Below, piece by piece: positions 1 to 9,036 of a stretch of DNA of 64,000 nucleotides; the stretch's first letter is position 1, and the number at the start of each line of letters is the position of its first letter. The DNA is from Streptomyces roseofulvus (GTDB lineage Bacteria; Actinomycetota; Actinomycetes; Streptomycetales; Streptomycetaceae), in contig NZ_BAAAWE010000001.1 of the NCBI RefSeq assembly GCF_039534915.1, positions 868,001-932,000 of the forward strand. Direction: 5' to 3'. A program made the position numbers and the translations under genes. The notes beneath the pieces are model-generated. The model ran no database searches. It was given only the letters and a program-made list of their open reading frames with translations, and had not been told where the DNA came from.

Positions 1-208
1 GGGTGACGGCCGGCGCCGCCGGTCGCGCGGGTACGGCGGGCGGGTGATGTCCGACGCCACGCCCGGCGGTCGCCGCGTCCGCCGGGGAAGGGAGGGGAAC
101 CGAACCTTCCACGAGTCTGCGGCGGACGTCGAACTCTGCGTCATCCTCCGGTAACTGACGGTGTGTTGTCTCTGTATCCAGGTGCGTTCCGACGACGGAA
201 GGACTCCC

Positions 209-1777
209 ATGCAGCACCGGTCTCTCGCCCTCCTGGCGGCCGCGGCGGTCCTGTCGGCCGCCTCGGTGCCCCTCGCGGAGGCCCGACCGGCCGTCCCGCG
301 CCACCCCGTGGACGGCGCCTCGGCCGTCTCCAGCTCGCCGGCGCGGGGGGTGACGCTCACCACCTTCACGTACGGGCGGAGGGACGCCGGCCACGTGTGG
401 ACCGTCCAGGTCAACCTCCCCCGGCACCCCGACGGCCCGTTCGCCGGCGCGCCGCTGGCCCTCGGGCCGCACGGGACGGCGGTGCGGGCGGCGGAGGCAC
501 TGCGGGCGGCCGGGTTCGATCCGCGCGTGGAGGAGGTGACCACCCCGGCCTACGCGGACCTGCGGCCGGCGGTGCTCGGCTGGACGGTACGGACCGGCGG
601 CTTCGCGGACGAGGCCGGGGCGGCGGCGCTCGCCGGCCGGCTCCGGGCGGCCGGGTTCACCGCCCGCACCCGCTACACGGCCCAGGACGGCACCGACGAC
701 GACGCGCCGCAGCGCGTCCACGTCCTGCGGATCAACCTCGACGAGTTCGGCGGCCGGCTGGAGACCGGCCACGGCCCCACCCTCCACGGCACCGAACGGC
801 TCACCGCGCTGATCGACGCGACGGGGGCCGTGGCCGGGATCAACGGGCAGTGGTTCTACGACAGCGCCCCCGGCGGCCTCTACGTCCGCGACGGCCGGCT
901 GCTCGGCTCGGCCACCCAGGGACGGTCCGGCATCCGGCTGGAGCGCGGCGGGCGGGCCTTCTCCGTCGACACCTTCACGGCCCGGGTGACGGTCACGGCG
1001 GGCCGGGAGACGGCGGAGGTCGACGGCGTCAACCGGGTCCCCGGGTCGATCTGGAACTGCGGCGGCGTCGGCGGCGACCTGCCGACCGAGCGCCCGCAGC
1101 ACGACGTCCGGTGCACCGACGACAGCGAACTCGTCCGCTTCACCCCCGAGTGGGGCGCGCCCCCGGCCGGCCCCGGCGCGGAGGCCGTCCTGGACGCCCG
1201 GGGTCGGGTGACGGCCGTCCACGACCGCCGCGGCGCCGCGGTGCCGCCCGGCGGATCGACGCTCCAGGCCACCGGCGACAGCGCCGCCTGGCTGCTGCGC
1301 GCGGTGCGGGTGGGCGCGACGCTCGCCTTCGACGAGCGGGTGCGCGACGGCCGGGGCCGCCCGGTCCCGCTCCACCGCGACACGACCGTCCTCCAGGTGG
1401 GCCCGGCGCTGGTCCGCGACGGCGAGGTGGCGGTGAACGCGGTCGCCGACGGCGTGGTCCGCGAGGGCCCCGACCAGTCGTTCACCTACGAGTGGACGGT
1501 CCGCGCCAACCCCCGGTCCATGATCGGCGTGGATGACCGGGGCCGTCTGATGCTGGTCGTCGCCGACGGCCGCCGCCCGGGCGTCAGCGAGGGCCTGGGC
1601 ATCGACGGCGCCGCGCGCCTGATGCGCGCCCTGGGCGCCCGGGAGGCGCTCAACCTCGACGGCGGCGGTTCGAGCGTCCTCGCGACGGCGGCGGGCATCG
1701 TCAACCAGCCCTCCGACGCCTCCGGCGAACGCTCCCTCGGCACCGGCCTCCTCCTGATCCCCCCGGCCTCCCGCTGA
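209..1777 (+). CDS. Secreted SPOR/phosphodiester glycosidase (NAGPA-type) protein
   Basis: This is an exported protein of 522 residues. The first ~28 residues form a signal peptide with a short basic start, an Ala/Leu core and an end near PLAEARP. Residues ~40-160 hold two SPOR-like units (AAEALRAAGFDPRVEEV, then LAGRLRAAGFTARTRY), a fold that usually binds peptidoglycan. Residues ~190-522 match the phosphodiester glycosidase/NAGPA family, including INGQWFYD and the C-terminal NLDGGGSSVLA motif at ~482-492. In this family the domain removes sugar-phosphodiester caps; acting on cell-wall polymers here is inference. ATG 209 has GGAAGGA five bases upstream and begins directly with the signal peptide. 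An in-frame ATG at 161 would add 16 residues that do not fit a signal peptide. The gene stands alone, with nothing coding recognised in bases 1-208. Confidence 0.85.
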   Translation: MQHRSLALLAAAAVLSAASVPLAEARPAVPRHPVDGASAVSSSPARGVTLTTFTYGRRDAGHVWTVQVNLPRHPDGPFAGAPLALGPHGTAVRAAEALRAAGFDPRVEEVTTPAYADLRPAVLGWTVRTGGFADEAGAAALAGRLRAAGFTARTRYTAQDGTDDDAPQRVHVLRINLDEFGGRLETGHGPTLHGTERLTALIDATGAVAGINGQWFYDSAPGGLYVRDGRLLGSATQGRSGIRLERGGRAFSVDTFTARVTVTAGRETAEVDGVNRVPGSIWNCGGVGGDLPTERPQHDVRCTDDSELVRFTPEWGAPPAGPGAEAVLDARGRVTAVHDRRGAAVPPGGSTLQATGDSAAWLLRAVRVGATLAFDERVRDGRGRPVPLHRDTTVLQVGPALVRDGEVAVNAVADGVVREGPDQSFTYEWTVRANPRSMIGVDDRGRLMLVVADGRRPGVSEGLGIDGAARLMRALGAREALNLDGGGSSVLATAAGIVNQPSDASGERSLGTGLLLIPPASR

Positions 1778-1863
1778 CGGCGGCGGGGGTGGCGACAGGC
1801 GGAGAGACCGGGAAGCGGCCAGACTGGGCCTGAACCGGGTGTCGAGCGCTGGCAGGGGTGCAC

Positions 1864-3846
1864 ATGGTCGAGGACGTTCCCTCCGTGCCCGACGGCGCCG
1901 TCCTCGACACCGTGTTCCGGCAGACCGAGGTCGGGGTGCACGTGCTCGACCGGGAGCTGCGGCTCGTACGGGTCACCGGCGCGGTCCTCGCCACGCGGGG
2001 CGTCGCCCCGGAGAACGTCCTGGGGCGACCGGCGGCGGAGGTGTACCGGGCCTTCGGCGTCGACGTGCACGAGGACGTGCTCCGCGAGGTCCTGGACGGC
2101 GGGCCGCCCCTCAGGGACGTCCTCGTTCCGGGCCGCCCGCCGCACGAACCGGAGCACGAGCGCGTCTACTCCGTCTCCGTGTACCCGCTGTGCGCACCGG
2201 AGGCGGACGGGACGGAGCCGCCGATCGGGCTGGTCGCCACCGTCATGGACGTCACCGAGCGGGTCCGGGCCGAGCAGCGGCTGGCACTGCTCTACGAGGC
2301 GCGGGAGCGGATCGGCCGGACCCTGGACGTGGAGCGGACCGCCCACGAGCTGGTCGAGGTGACGGTGCCCGGCTTCGCCGGGTCCGTCGTGGTCGCGCTG
2401 ACCGACGCCGTGCTGCGCGGCAAGCCGCCGGAGCTGCGGCGCGCGGGCGAGACGCCGCTGCTGCGGTGCACCGCCGTGGGCGGCTCCGGGGCCGTCCGCG
2501 CGGACGGGCCGCTGCCGGAACCCGGGGTGGTGCTGCTGCCGGGGCTGTTCGGCGAGCGGCTGCCCGACGAGCCGGAGCTGGTGCCCGCCGGGGACGGCGT
2601 GCGGCTGGTGGCGCCGCTCGCGGTGCGCGGACAGTTGCTGGGGGCGGTGGCCTTCCGGCGGCCGCCCGAGGCCGACCCGTACACCGAGGACGACCTCGCG
2701 CTGGCCGAGGGGGTGACCGCGCACACGGCGACCTGTCTGGAGAACGCGCTCCGCTTCACCCGCGAGCACATCGTGATGACCGCGCTCCAGTCCTGGCCGC
2801 TGCGTCCCGAGGGCGAGACCCGGCACGCGGTCGAGCTCGCCCAGCGGCACCGGCCGGGCGGCACCGGGGCGGGCTCCTGGTTCGACGTCATCCCGCTGCC
2901 GGGCGCGCGGGTGGCGCTGGTGGTGGGTCAGGTGGAGCGACCGGGGCTGAGTTCGGTGGCGACCATGGGCCGGCTGCGGACCGCCGTCTACAGCCTCGCG
3001 ACGCTGGACCTCGCCCCGCACGAACTGCTCGCCCGGCTGCACACCGTGACGCAGCGCCTCGCCCGCGAGCAGGGGCCGGCGCACGACCCGGACGAGCCGG
3101 CGGCGAGCTGCACGATCGCCGTGCACGACCCGGTGACCGGGCGCCTCGACATCGCCCGGGCGGGTTCCTCGCTGTGCGTCGCCGTCCGGCCGGACGGCTC
3201 GCTCGACGCGGACCTGGTGGACGAGGGGCCGCTGCTCGGCGGCGACGGGCCGCCGTTCGCCTGCGCGTCCCACCTGCTGCCGGAGGGCACCACCCTGTGC
3301 CTGGCCTCCTCCGAGCGGGCCGGCGGCGGCCCCTCCGCGGCCAGGATCGCGGCGGCGCTGGCCCTCCCCGACCGCGGCCCCCATCCGATGGCGGACGACC
3401 TGGCGGCCCTCCTCGCGCCCGAACGCGTCCTGCTGGTGGCCCGCACCCTGCGGCTGCCGGCCGGCGACGTCGCCGAGTGGGAGGTGCCGGGCGAGCTGTC
3501 GGCGGTGGCGCCGGTACGCCACGCGGCGGAGGAACGCGTACGGGAGTGGGGGCTCGGGGCGGACCCGCTCACGGTCGAGCTGATCGTGAGCGAACTCGTC
3601 ACCAACGCGGTCCGGCACGGCGCCCCGCCGGTGACGCTCCGGCTGCTCCGGGGCGAGTCCACGCTCACCGTGGAGGTCCGCGACGGCGCGGCCATCGCCC
3701 CGCACCTGCGGCACGCGAAGGCCGGGGACGAGGGCGGCCGCGGCCTGCACATCTGCTCGACGCTGTCGGACGCGTGGGGCGTCCGCTACGAGGACGACGG
3801 CAAGACGGTGTGGGCGGAGATCGCGCTGGACGGGCCGGCGGGCTGA
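1864..3846 (+). CDS. PAS-GAF-SpoIIE-HATPase regulator with degenerate PP2C centre
   Basis: A 660-residue cytoplasmic signalling protein. The order is a PAS domain (~14-135), a GAF domain (~145-300), a SpoIIE/PP2C domain (~305-520) and an anti-sigma-factor-type HATPase_c_2 domain (~540-655). The ATPase N-box is intact (IVSELVTNAVRHG, Glu near 577). The phosphatase signature is not. Where active Streptomyces homologues read GGDWYD and VVGDV, this protein reads GAGSWFD and VVGQV, and the late DD before LLVART is APERV. The metal-binding aspartates are therefore largely lost, so it probably senses and binds or phosphorylates rather than dephosphorylates. GGCAGGGG at 1850-1857 favours ATG 1864 over GTG 1858. 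The gene lies convergent to the YrdC-like gene. No sigma-factor or anti-sigma-antagonist gene is adjacent. Confidence 0.85.
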   Translation: MVEDVPSVPDGAVLDTVFRQTEVGVHVLDRELRLVRVTGAVLATRGVAPENVLGRPAAEVYRAFGVDVHEDVLREVLDGGPPLRDVLVPGRPPHEPEHERVYSVSVYPLCAPEADGTEPPIGLVATVMDVTERVRAEQRLALLYEARERIGRTLDVERTAHELVEVTVPGFAGSVVVALTDAVLRGKPPELRRAGETPLLRCTAVGGSGAVRADGPLPEPGVVLLPGLFGERLPDEPELVPAGDGVRLVAPLAVRGQLLGAVAFRRPPEADPYTEDDLALAEGVTAHTATCLENALRFTREHIVMTALQSWPLRPEGETRHAVELAQRHRPGGTGAGSWFDVIPLPGARVALVVGQVERPGLSSVATMGRLRTAVYSLATLDLAPHELLARLHTVTQRLAREQGPAHDPDEPAASCTIAVHDPVTGRLDIARAGSSLCVAVRPDGSLDADLVDEGPLLGGDGPPFACASHLLPEGTTLCLASSERAGGGPSAARIAAALALPDRGPHPMADDLAALLAPERVLLVARTLRLPAGDVAEWEVPGELSAVAPVRHAAEERVREWGLGADPLTVELIVSELVTNAVRHGAPPVTLRLLRGESTLTVEVRDGAAIAPHLRHAKAGDEGGRGLHICSTLSDAWGVRYEDDGKTVWAEIALDGPAG

Positions 3847-3861
3847 GCCGGTGCCGCCGGG

Positions 3862-4677
3862 TCAGGCGAGGCCGTACGCCCGGGGGGTGAGCGGGGCGAC
3901 GGCGTGCGGGGCCGCGGCCAGTCCGAAGCCGTGGTTGGCGGCGACGGCGCGGATGTGGTCGGCCGAGAGCGAGCCGTGCCGTTCGAGGACGAGCACGGGC
4001 AGGCCGGAGCGGGTGTGCCCGGCGGTGCGGTGGAAGGACACGACGCTGACGGGGGTCGGCCGGTGGAAGGGGTGGCGCCGGCGGGCGGCCTCCTCGTCGG
4101 CGGGCGCCAGGATCCTGACCTCGGGTTCGGCGCCGAACTCGTCGACGAGGCCGTCGGCCCGCCAGTGCGCGGGCTCCTGGGCCCGGTTCGCGGAGGTGAC
4201 GGCCAGGAAGTCGCCGCCGGTGCGCGCGAGCGCGGCGCCGAGGAAGGCGTGCGAGGGGCAGCGGGTGCCGGGCACGACGACCCGGACGGTACGGGCTCCG
4301 CCGTCCGTGGCGACGAGCGGTCCGGGCACCCGGTCGGCCGCCGGGCCCCGCAGCCCGATGGGACCGAGCCCGAGCAGCTCGTCCGTCAGCGACCGCACCT
4401 GCTGCCAGGGCACGCCCTCGGGGAGCCGGGTCCAGTCGAAGGCGGCCGGGATCCGCTCGGGCACGGTCACCAGGCCGGCGGTCCGCCCCGCCGGGCGGCC
4501 CTTGATCCGGTTCACCCGCTCGACGGTCTCCCGATCGGTACGGAAGGTCAGCGCGTAGACGTTGCCGAACCCGTGCGCCACGGCCCGCCCCGCGGCCAGC
4601 GCCTCGGCCGCCTCCCGTACGTCCTCCGGGTCGTCGAGCACCCAGGTCGTCACCTCCGTGGCCTGCTGAACGCTCAC
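3862..4677 (-). CDS. YrdC/Sua5-like threonylcarbamoyl-AMP synthase family protein
   Basis: A 271-residue protein with the YrdC/Sua5 fold. The nucleotide-binding signature appears as NRIKGRP near residue 65 and VTSANRAQEP in the middle of the protein. In TsaC/Sua5 these residues bind ATP and make threonylcarbamoyl-AMP for tRNA t6A modification. The C-terminal ~70 residues (ending LTPRAYGLA) are an extra segment. This may be an accessory paralogue rather than the housekeeping enzyme, because it stands alone with no t6A partner genes. GTG 4677 is preceded by GGAGGT with a seven-base gap; longer starts would lack a ribosome binding site. The intergenic leader carries a CGTTG/CAACG inverted repeat, which may be regulatory. 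Confidence 0.75.
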   Translation of the reverse strand: MSVQQATEVTTWVLDDPEDVREAAEALAAGRAVAHGFGNVYALTFRTDRETVERVNRIKGRPAGRTAGLVTVPERIPAAFDWTRLPEGVPWQQVRSLTDELLGLGPIGLRGPAADRVPGPLVATDGGARTVRVVVPGTRCPSHAFLGAALARTGGDFLAVTSANRAQEPAHWRADGLVDEFGAEPEVRILAPADEEAARRRHPFHRPTPVSVVSFHRTAGHTRSGLPVLVLERHGSLSADHIRAVAANHGFGLAAAPHAVAPLTPRAYGLA

Positions 4678-4784
4678 GAAAACCACCTCCACGTCCTCAC
4701 CGTTGTGATCGTTGTCACGCGTGCAACGACCCAACGCTGCCGGGGTCACCCCCGCCCCCTCCGGCGCGCACCCCTCTCGCACCG

Positions 4785-5432
4785 TCATGACACGTGGACG
4801 GCCACCGCGCACAGCCCGTACCCCTTGGCCACCGCGGCCCGCCACACCCGCGGCGGTCCGTCGAGCACCGACTCCTCGCCGTCCGGGTACCAGAGCCAGT
4901 CCCGTGCCTCGGCCGCCGCCCGCTCGGCGGCCGGGAAGGCGAAGGCCCGCTCGACCGCCGGGAGCGCGGCGGCCGCCTCGGCGGCGGTGAGCAGGAAGTT
5001 CCCGCACCAGCCGGGGAGGAGGGCGGCGCGGGCGGGGCCGAGGGAGTGGAACAGGGAGGAGACCGCGTACTCCTTGGCGTGGACGGAGAAGAACCCGTCC
5101 TCCTCGGCGAGGTCCTGGTCCCAGACGTCGTCCACGACGCGGAATCCGGGGTCCGGGACGCCGCTGCAGACGTCGTCCACGGCCGGTCCCGGGCAGGTGA
5201 GCGCGTGGAACGCCTCGACCGCCGCCGGATCGGCCGGCGGGGCCCCGGACGCCGAGGCGGCGGCGTACCAGGTGCGGTGGTCGGGCAGGGGTGCCCGCTG
5301 CCACGCCTCCCACCGCTCCCGCGCGCCGGGCCGGGCGCGGTCCGCGCGGAGGGCGGGGAGCAGGCGGGGGGCGAGTGCCGCGATCGTGGTGTCCGGGTGG
5401 GCGGTGACGGCCCAGACGCTGGTGAATCCCAT
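4785..5432 (-). CDS. Hypothetical cytoplasmic protein
   Basis: I do not recognise this 215-residue protein. It has no signal peptide or membrane segment and is rich in Trp, Phe and acidic residues. It starts MGFTSVWAVTAH and contains DDVWDQDLAEEDGFFSVHAKEY and a LLPGWCGNFLL segment, which suggests a compact soluble fold of the kind often carried singly in Streptomyces. Codon usage is fully native (G/C third positions). There is no Shine-Dalgarno before ATG 5432, but a TACCGT hexamer lies eight bases upstream, so the mRNA may be leaderless. It diverges from the DUF2568 gene. Confidence 0.65.
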   Translation of the reverse strand: MGFTSVWAVTAHPDTTIAALAPRLLPALRADRARPGARERWEAWQRAPLPDHRTWYAAASASGAPPADPAAVEAFHALTCPGPAVDDVCSGVPDPGFRVVDDVWDQDLAEEDGFFSVHAKEYAVSSLFHSLGPARAALLPGWCGNFLLTAAEAAAALPAVERAFAFPAAERAAAEARDWLWYPDGEESVLDGPPRVWRAAVAKGYGLCAVAVHVS

Positions 5433-5577
5433 GCCCGGGCACGGTAGTCGGGGGCACCGACAGCGGTCCGGCGGCGGGATGCGCCGAAGTCGCTGGGCGG
5501 GCGGGGTGCACGGCCTCTACGATCACGTGTTCGCCTCGGGGCGCGGGCTCCGGGGCTCTCCGGCGAGAGGAGGTCCG

Positions 5578-5934
5578 ATGAGGACCGCGCACGTGCTGAA
5601 CGATCTCCTGGCGTTCGTGTGGGAGATGCTGGCGCTGGGCGTGCTCGCCTGGTGGGGGTGGCAGGCGGCCGGGCCGGTGTGGCTGCGGCTGGTGGCGGCC
5701 GTGGCGGTGCCGGGGGCGGCGGCGACGCTCTGGGGGCTGTTCGCGGCGCCGAGGGCACGGTTCCGGGTGCCGCTCGCCGGGGTGCTGGCGGTGAAGGCGC
5801 TCGTCTTCGGGGCGGCGGCGCTGGCCCTGGCGGGTCTCGGGCACGGCACGTGGGCGGGGGTGTTCGGGGGCGTGGCGGTGGTGAACACGGCGTTCGTGAC
5901 GGTCTTCCGGCGGTCCGCCGCGTACGGGCGCTGA
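5578..5934 (+). CDS. YrdB-family (DUF2568) small membrane protein
   Basis: A 118-residue integral membrane protein with four predicted helices (LLAFVWEMLALGVLAWWGW; LRLVAAVAVPGAAATLWGLF; PLAGVLAVKALVFGAAALAL; WAGVFGGVAVVNTAFVTVF). This fits the YrdB/DUF2568 family, whose role is unknown. ATG 5578 has a strong GAGAGGAGGT ribosome binding site. A TACGAT -10-like hexamer at ~5518 suggests a leader of ~45 bases. It lies convergent to secDF with about 50 bases between them. Confidence 0.8.
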   Translation: MRTAHVLNDLLAFVWEMLALGVLAWWGWQAAGPVWLRLVAAVAVPGAAATLWGLFAAPRARFRVPLAGVLAVKALVFGAAALALAGLGHGTWAGVFGGVAVVNTAFVTVFRRSAAYGR

Positions 5935-5985
5935 CGCCCGGCCGCGGCCGCCCTCGCGGGTGGCCGCGGCCGGCGGCACGGTCCG

Positions 5986-8283
5986 TCAGACGACCGCGCC
6001 CGTACGGTCGGTGGTCCTCGTCCTCGCGGGGCGGGCGGGGGCCGGGGCACGGGATTCCAGGCTCACCGTCAGGGGGAGGGCGGTGAAGACCGTGGACGCC
6101 ATGCCCAGGACGACGCCGGCGAGCAGGGCCACCGAGAAGTCCGTGAGCGTGTCCCCGCCGAGGACGGCGAGGGCGGCCAGGACGAAGAGGGCGCCCATGC
6201 CGGTGTTGACCGTACGCGGCAGGGTCTGGGCCACGGCGCGGTCGGCCAGCTCCGCGAGCGGCGTGCGGCCGCCCTTGCGGCGCAGTTCGCGGAGACGGTC
6301 GAGGACGACGACCGAGTCGTTGACCGAGTAGCCGACGACGGTCAGCAGCGCGGCCAGGAACACGCTGTCCACCGGCTTGCCGAGCCAGGCGAAGAGACCG
6401 ACGACCAGCAGCACGTCCTGCGCCATCGCGGCGACGGCCGCGGTCGCGTACGTCCAGCGGAAGCGCACGGAGAGGTAGCCGAGCTGGGCGGCGACGGCGA
6501 GGCCGAGCGCGAGCAGCGCTTGGCCGCGGAGCTCGTCGCCGAGGCTCGGGCCGATGAGGTCGTCGCGTACGACGGTGACGGGACCGGCCGCCCCGGTGAG
6601 CGCCTCGGTGACGCGTTCCTGGGCGGCGTCGCCGGTCTCCCCCAGCCGGACGGTGACCTCCCGGCCGCCGTCTCCGGCGGTGCGGACGACGGCGTCCGGG
6701 AAGCCCGCGGCGGCGACCGCCCGGCGGGCCGCGTCGGCGTCCACCGGACGGGTCGCGGCGTACCGGACGTCCCGGCCGCCGGTGAACTCGACGCCCAGCT
6801 CGACGCCGCGCACCCCGATCCCGGCGAGCGCCACGAGGAGCAGCGCGGTGCTGACGGTGAACCAGCGGCGCCGGCGCGCCATCAGCCGGGGTGACCGGCG
6901 GCCCAGCCGGGTGCGGAGCCGGCCGGGGGCCGCCATGCCGGTGAGCGCGGGCCTGCGGCGCACGGCGGGCAGGGCGAGGGCGGCGTCCGCGAGCAGCCGG
7001 GTGATGACCATGGCGGTGACCATCGAGGCGAGGACGCCGAGGGCGAGGGTCACGCCGAAGCCCTTCACGGGACCGGTGGCGAAGGCGAAGAGGAGGGCGG
7101 CGGCGAGGAGCGTGGTGACGTTGGAGTCGGCGACGGCGCTCCACGCCTTGCCGAAGGCGGCCGCGAGCGGGCGGCGCGGGTCCCGGAGAGCGGCGGCGCG
7201 GCCGAGGAGGGCGTATTCCTCCCGGGCGCGCTCGAAGACGAGGACGTTGGCGTCGACGGCGATGCCGACCGCGAGGACGAAGCCGGCCAGGCCGGGCAGG
7301 GTGAGGGTGGCGCCGAGCGCGACGACGGCCGCGTACGAGATCAGTCCGTAGAGGAGCAGGGCGATCGTGGCGAGGAGGCCGAGGAGCCGGTAGACGGCGA
7401 TGACGAAGACGCCGGTGCAGGCGAGGCCGATGACGGCGGCGAGGGCGCTGGCCCGGATCGCGTCGGCGCCGAGGGTCGGGCCGACGGTGCTCTGCTCGAC
7501 GGTGGTGACGGGGACGGGCAGGGCGCCGCCCTCGACGAGCGCGGCGAGGTCGCGGGCCTGCTGGGCGGAGAAGCCGCCGGTGATCTGGGTGGCGCCGCCG
7601 GCGATGCCGACGCCGCAGGCCACGCCGGACTGGACGGCGGGGGCGGAGACGATCCGCCCGTCGAGGACGATGGCGACCCGGCGGGCGGGATCGCCGGGCG
7701 GGGCGCAGGCCGCCTGGCCGGTGAGGCGGGCCCAGTCGGCGGCGGCGCCGTCGCGGAAGGCGAGGTCGACGGTCCAGCCGCGGCCGCCCGTGGTGTCGAG
7801 GACGGCGTCGGCGCTCTTCACCCCGTCGCCGGTGAGGGCGGGCGCGGCGAGCGCGAGGTGGCCGGGCGCGTCGGGGTCGGGGAGGACGCGGGAGCCGTCG
7901 GCGGCGGGCCGTTCCGTCGGCGCGGCGGCGGTGCCGGTGACGGCGTGGACGGTGAGCTGGGCGGTGCGGCCGATGAGTTCGGCGGCCGCGCGCGGGTCGC
8001 GCAGGCCGGGGAGTTCGACGACGATCCGGTTCTCCCCGGAGCGGGCGAGCGAAGGGTCGGCCACGCCGAGGCCGTCGACCCGCTTGCGGAGCACTTCGAG
8101 GGCGCGGTCGGTGGCCTCCGCGTCGGCGCGGAGGCCGGGGGCGTCCCGGGTCTCCAGGACGATCCGGGTGCCGCCGCGGAGGTCGAGTCCGAGGCGGGGC
8201 GTGGTGGTGAGGGCGGTCCAGAGGGCGAGCGCGACGACGGCGAGCGCGAGGAGCGCGCGCCGGAGCACGGCGGACGAGGGCAT
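5986..8283 (-). CDS. secDF: Fused SecD-SecF protein translocase subunit
   Basis: A 765-residue membrane protein joining SecD (~1-450) and SecF (~466-765). SecD features are the first membrane helix, the LGLDLRGGTRIVLET box at ~31-45, a large periplasmic-type loop and the PGLAGFVLAVGIAVDANV segment. SecF begins with PRLMARRRRWF and carries VELGVEFTGG and GYSVNDSVVVLDRLRE. SecDF uses the proton gradient to help pull secreted proteins out of the SecYEG channel. Streptomycetes normally have separate secD and secF beside yajC and ruvB. This fused copy outside that context is most likely the extra SecDF paralogue of the genus. ATG 8283 has GGAG four to seven bases upstream. A small exported peptide gene lies just upstream on the same strand. 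Confidence 0.93.
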   Translation of the reverse strand: MPSSAVLRRALLALAVVALALWTALTTTPRLGLDLRGGTRIVLETRDAPGLRADAEATDRALEVLRKRVDGLGVADPSLARSGENRIVVELPGLRDPRAAAELIGRTAQLTVHAVTGTAAAPTERPAADGSRVLPDPDAPGHLALAAPALTGDGVKSADAVLDTTGGRGWTVDLAFRDGAAADWARLTGQAACAPPGDPARRVAIVLDGRIVSAPAVQSGVACGVGIAGGATQITGGFSAQQARDLAALVEGGALPVPVTTVEQSTVGPTLGADAIRASALAAVIGLACTGVFVIAVYRLLGLLATIALLLYGLISYAAVVALGATLTLPGLAGFVLAVGIAVDANVLVFERAREEYALLGRAAALRDPRRPLAAAFGKAWSAVADSNVTTLLAAALLFAFATGPVKGFGVTLALGVLASMVTAMVITRLLADAALALPAVRRRPALTGMAAPGRLRTRLGRRSPRLMARRRRWFTVSTALLLVALAGIGVRGVELGVEFTGGRDVRYAATRPVDADAARRAVAAAGFPDAVVRTAGDGGREVTVRLGETGDAAQERVTEALTGAAGPVTVVRDDLIGPSLGDELRGQALLALGLAVAAQLGYLSVRFRWTYATAAVAAMAQDVLLVVGLFAWLGKPVDSVFLAALLTVVGYSVNDSVVVLDRLRELRRKGGRTPLAELADRAVAQTLPRTVNTGMGALFVLAALAVLGGDTLTDFSVALLAGVVLGMASTVFTALPLTVSLESRAPAPARPARTRTTDRTGAVV

Positions 8284-8410
8284 GGGGTCTCCACGGGCGG
8301 TGCACGGCCGCGCGCCGGGGCGGCGGTCCGTGCGGGGCGAGCTGGGGTACGCGCGCGTGGCCGGGCGGCGGGCATGCCGGAGGCCCGGACGGCGGCGCGG
8401 TGGAACGGCG

Positions 8411-8848
8411 TCAGCTGTGCCGGGTGGAGGGTGGGCCGCGGGGGGCCGTGGGGTCGTACGGGAGGCCGGGCGGCGCGCGCTCCCGCCGCGGGTCCCCCGC
8501 CGCACGCCCGTCCGCCGCCGGCTCGACGGCGTCCGCGGCGAGCACGGGCGCGGCGGGCGGCACCGGGAACCGTACGACGTGCTCGACGGCGTCGCCCGGC
8601 TCGACCGCCTCGGCGGGCACCGCGTCGGCGCCGGAGTCGCCCCCGTCGGCGGCCGCGGCCGCCGACGGGCCGTCAGGCAGCGGTGCCGGAGCGAGCGCAC
8701 CGACGGACTTCCCCGGGGCGCCGCCGAACGCCGGCGCCGGGGCGGGTGTCGTGAGGAACGCGCAGAGGGCGCAGAGGAGGGCGGGGAGGAGGCGGGCCGG
8801 CAGGGTCGGCTTCGGGGTGCGGAGGGTCGGGCGCTTCGTCGCTCGCAC
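8411..8848 (-). CDS. Small exported Ala/Pro-rich hypothetical protein
   Basis: A 145-residue protein with a clear signal peptide: a basic start (MRATKRPTLR), the hydrophobic core LLPALLCALCAFL and a cleavage region near APAPAFGG. The mature part is low-complexity, Ala/Pro/Asp-rich and probably disordered. No known domain is seen. GTG 8848 has AAGGAGG eight bases upstream, so translation is well supported. It lies ~130 bases upstream of secDF on the same strand, and co-transcription is possible. Function unknown; the pairing with an export factor may be coincidental. Confidence 0.6.
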   Translation of the reverse strand: MRATKRPTLRTPKPTLPARLLPALLCALCAFLTTPAPAPAFGGAPGKSVGALAPAPLPDGPSAAAAADGGDSGADAVPAEAVEPGDAVEHVVRFPVPPAAPVLAADAVEPAADGRAAGDPRRERAPPGLPYDPTAPRGPPSTRHS

Positions 8849-9036
8849 CGCCCGCCTCCTTCGCCGTCGTGGTCCCGTCCGGTCAGCGTAGACGGCGGGC
8901 GGTGGGGGCCGGACACCAGGTGGGCGGGGCGGCGGAGTTGAGTACGGGGTGAGTACGGGCGCCCATGCCGGAGGCGGGGGCTCCGGCGGACGATGGGCGC
9001 CGTCGTCGTCCGGTTCCCCAGGTGGAGGGTCCGCCC

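Noticed and set aside
1..208. A gene fragment at the window start
   Set aside because: No frame with a credible start, codon pattern or family; it appears to be the promoter region of the first gene.
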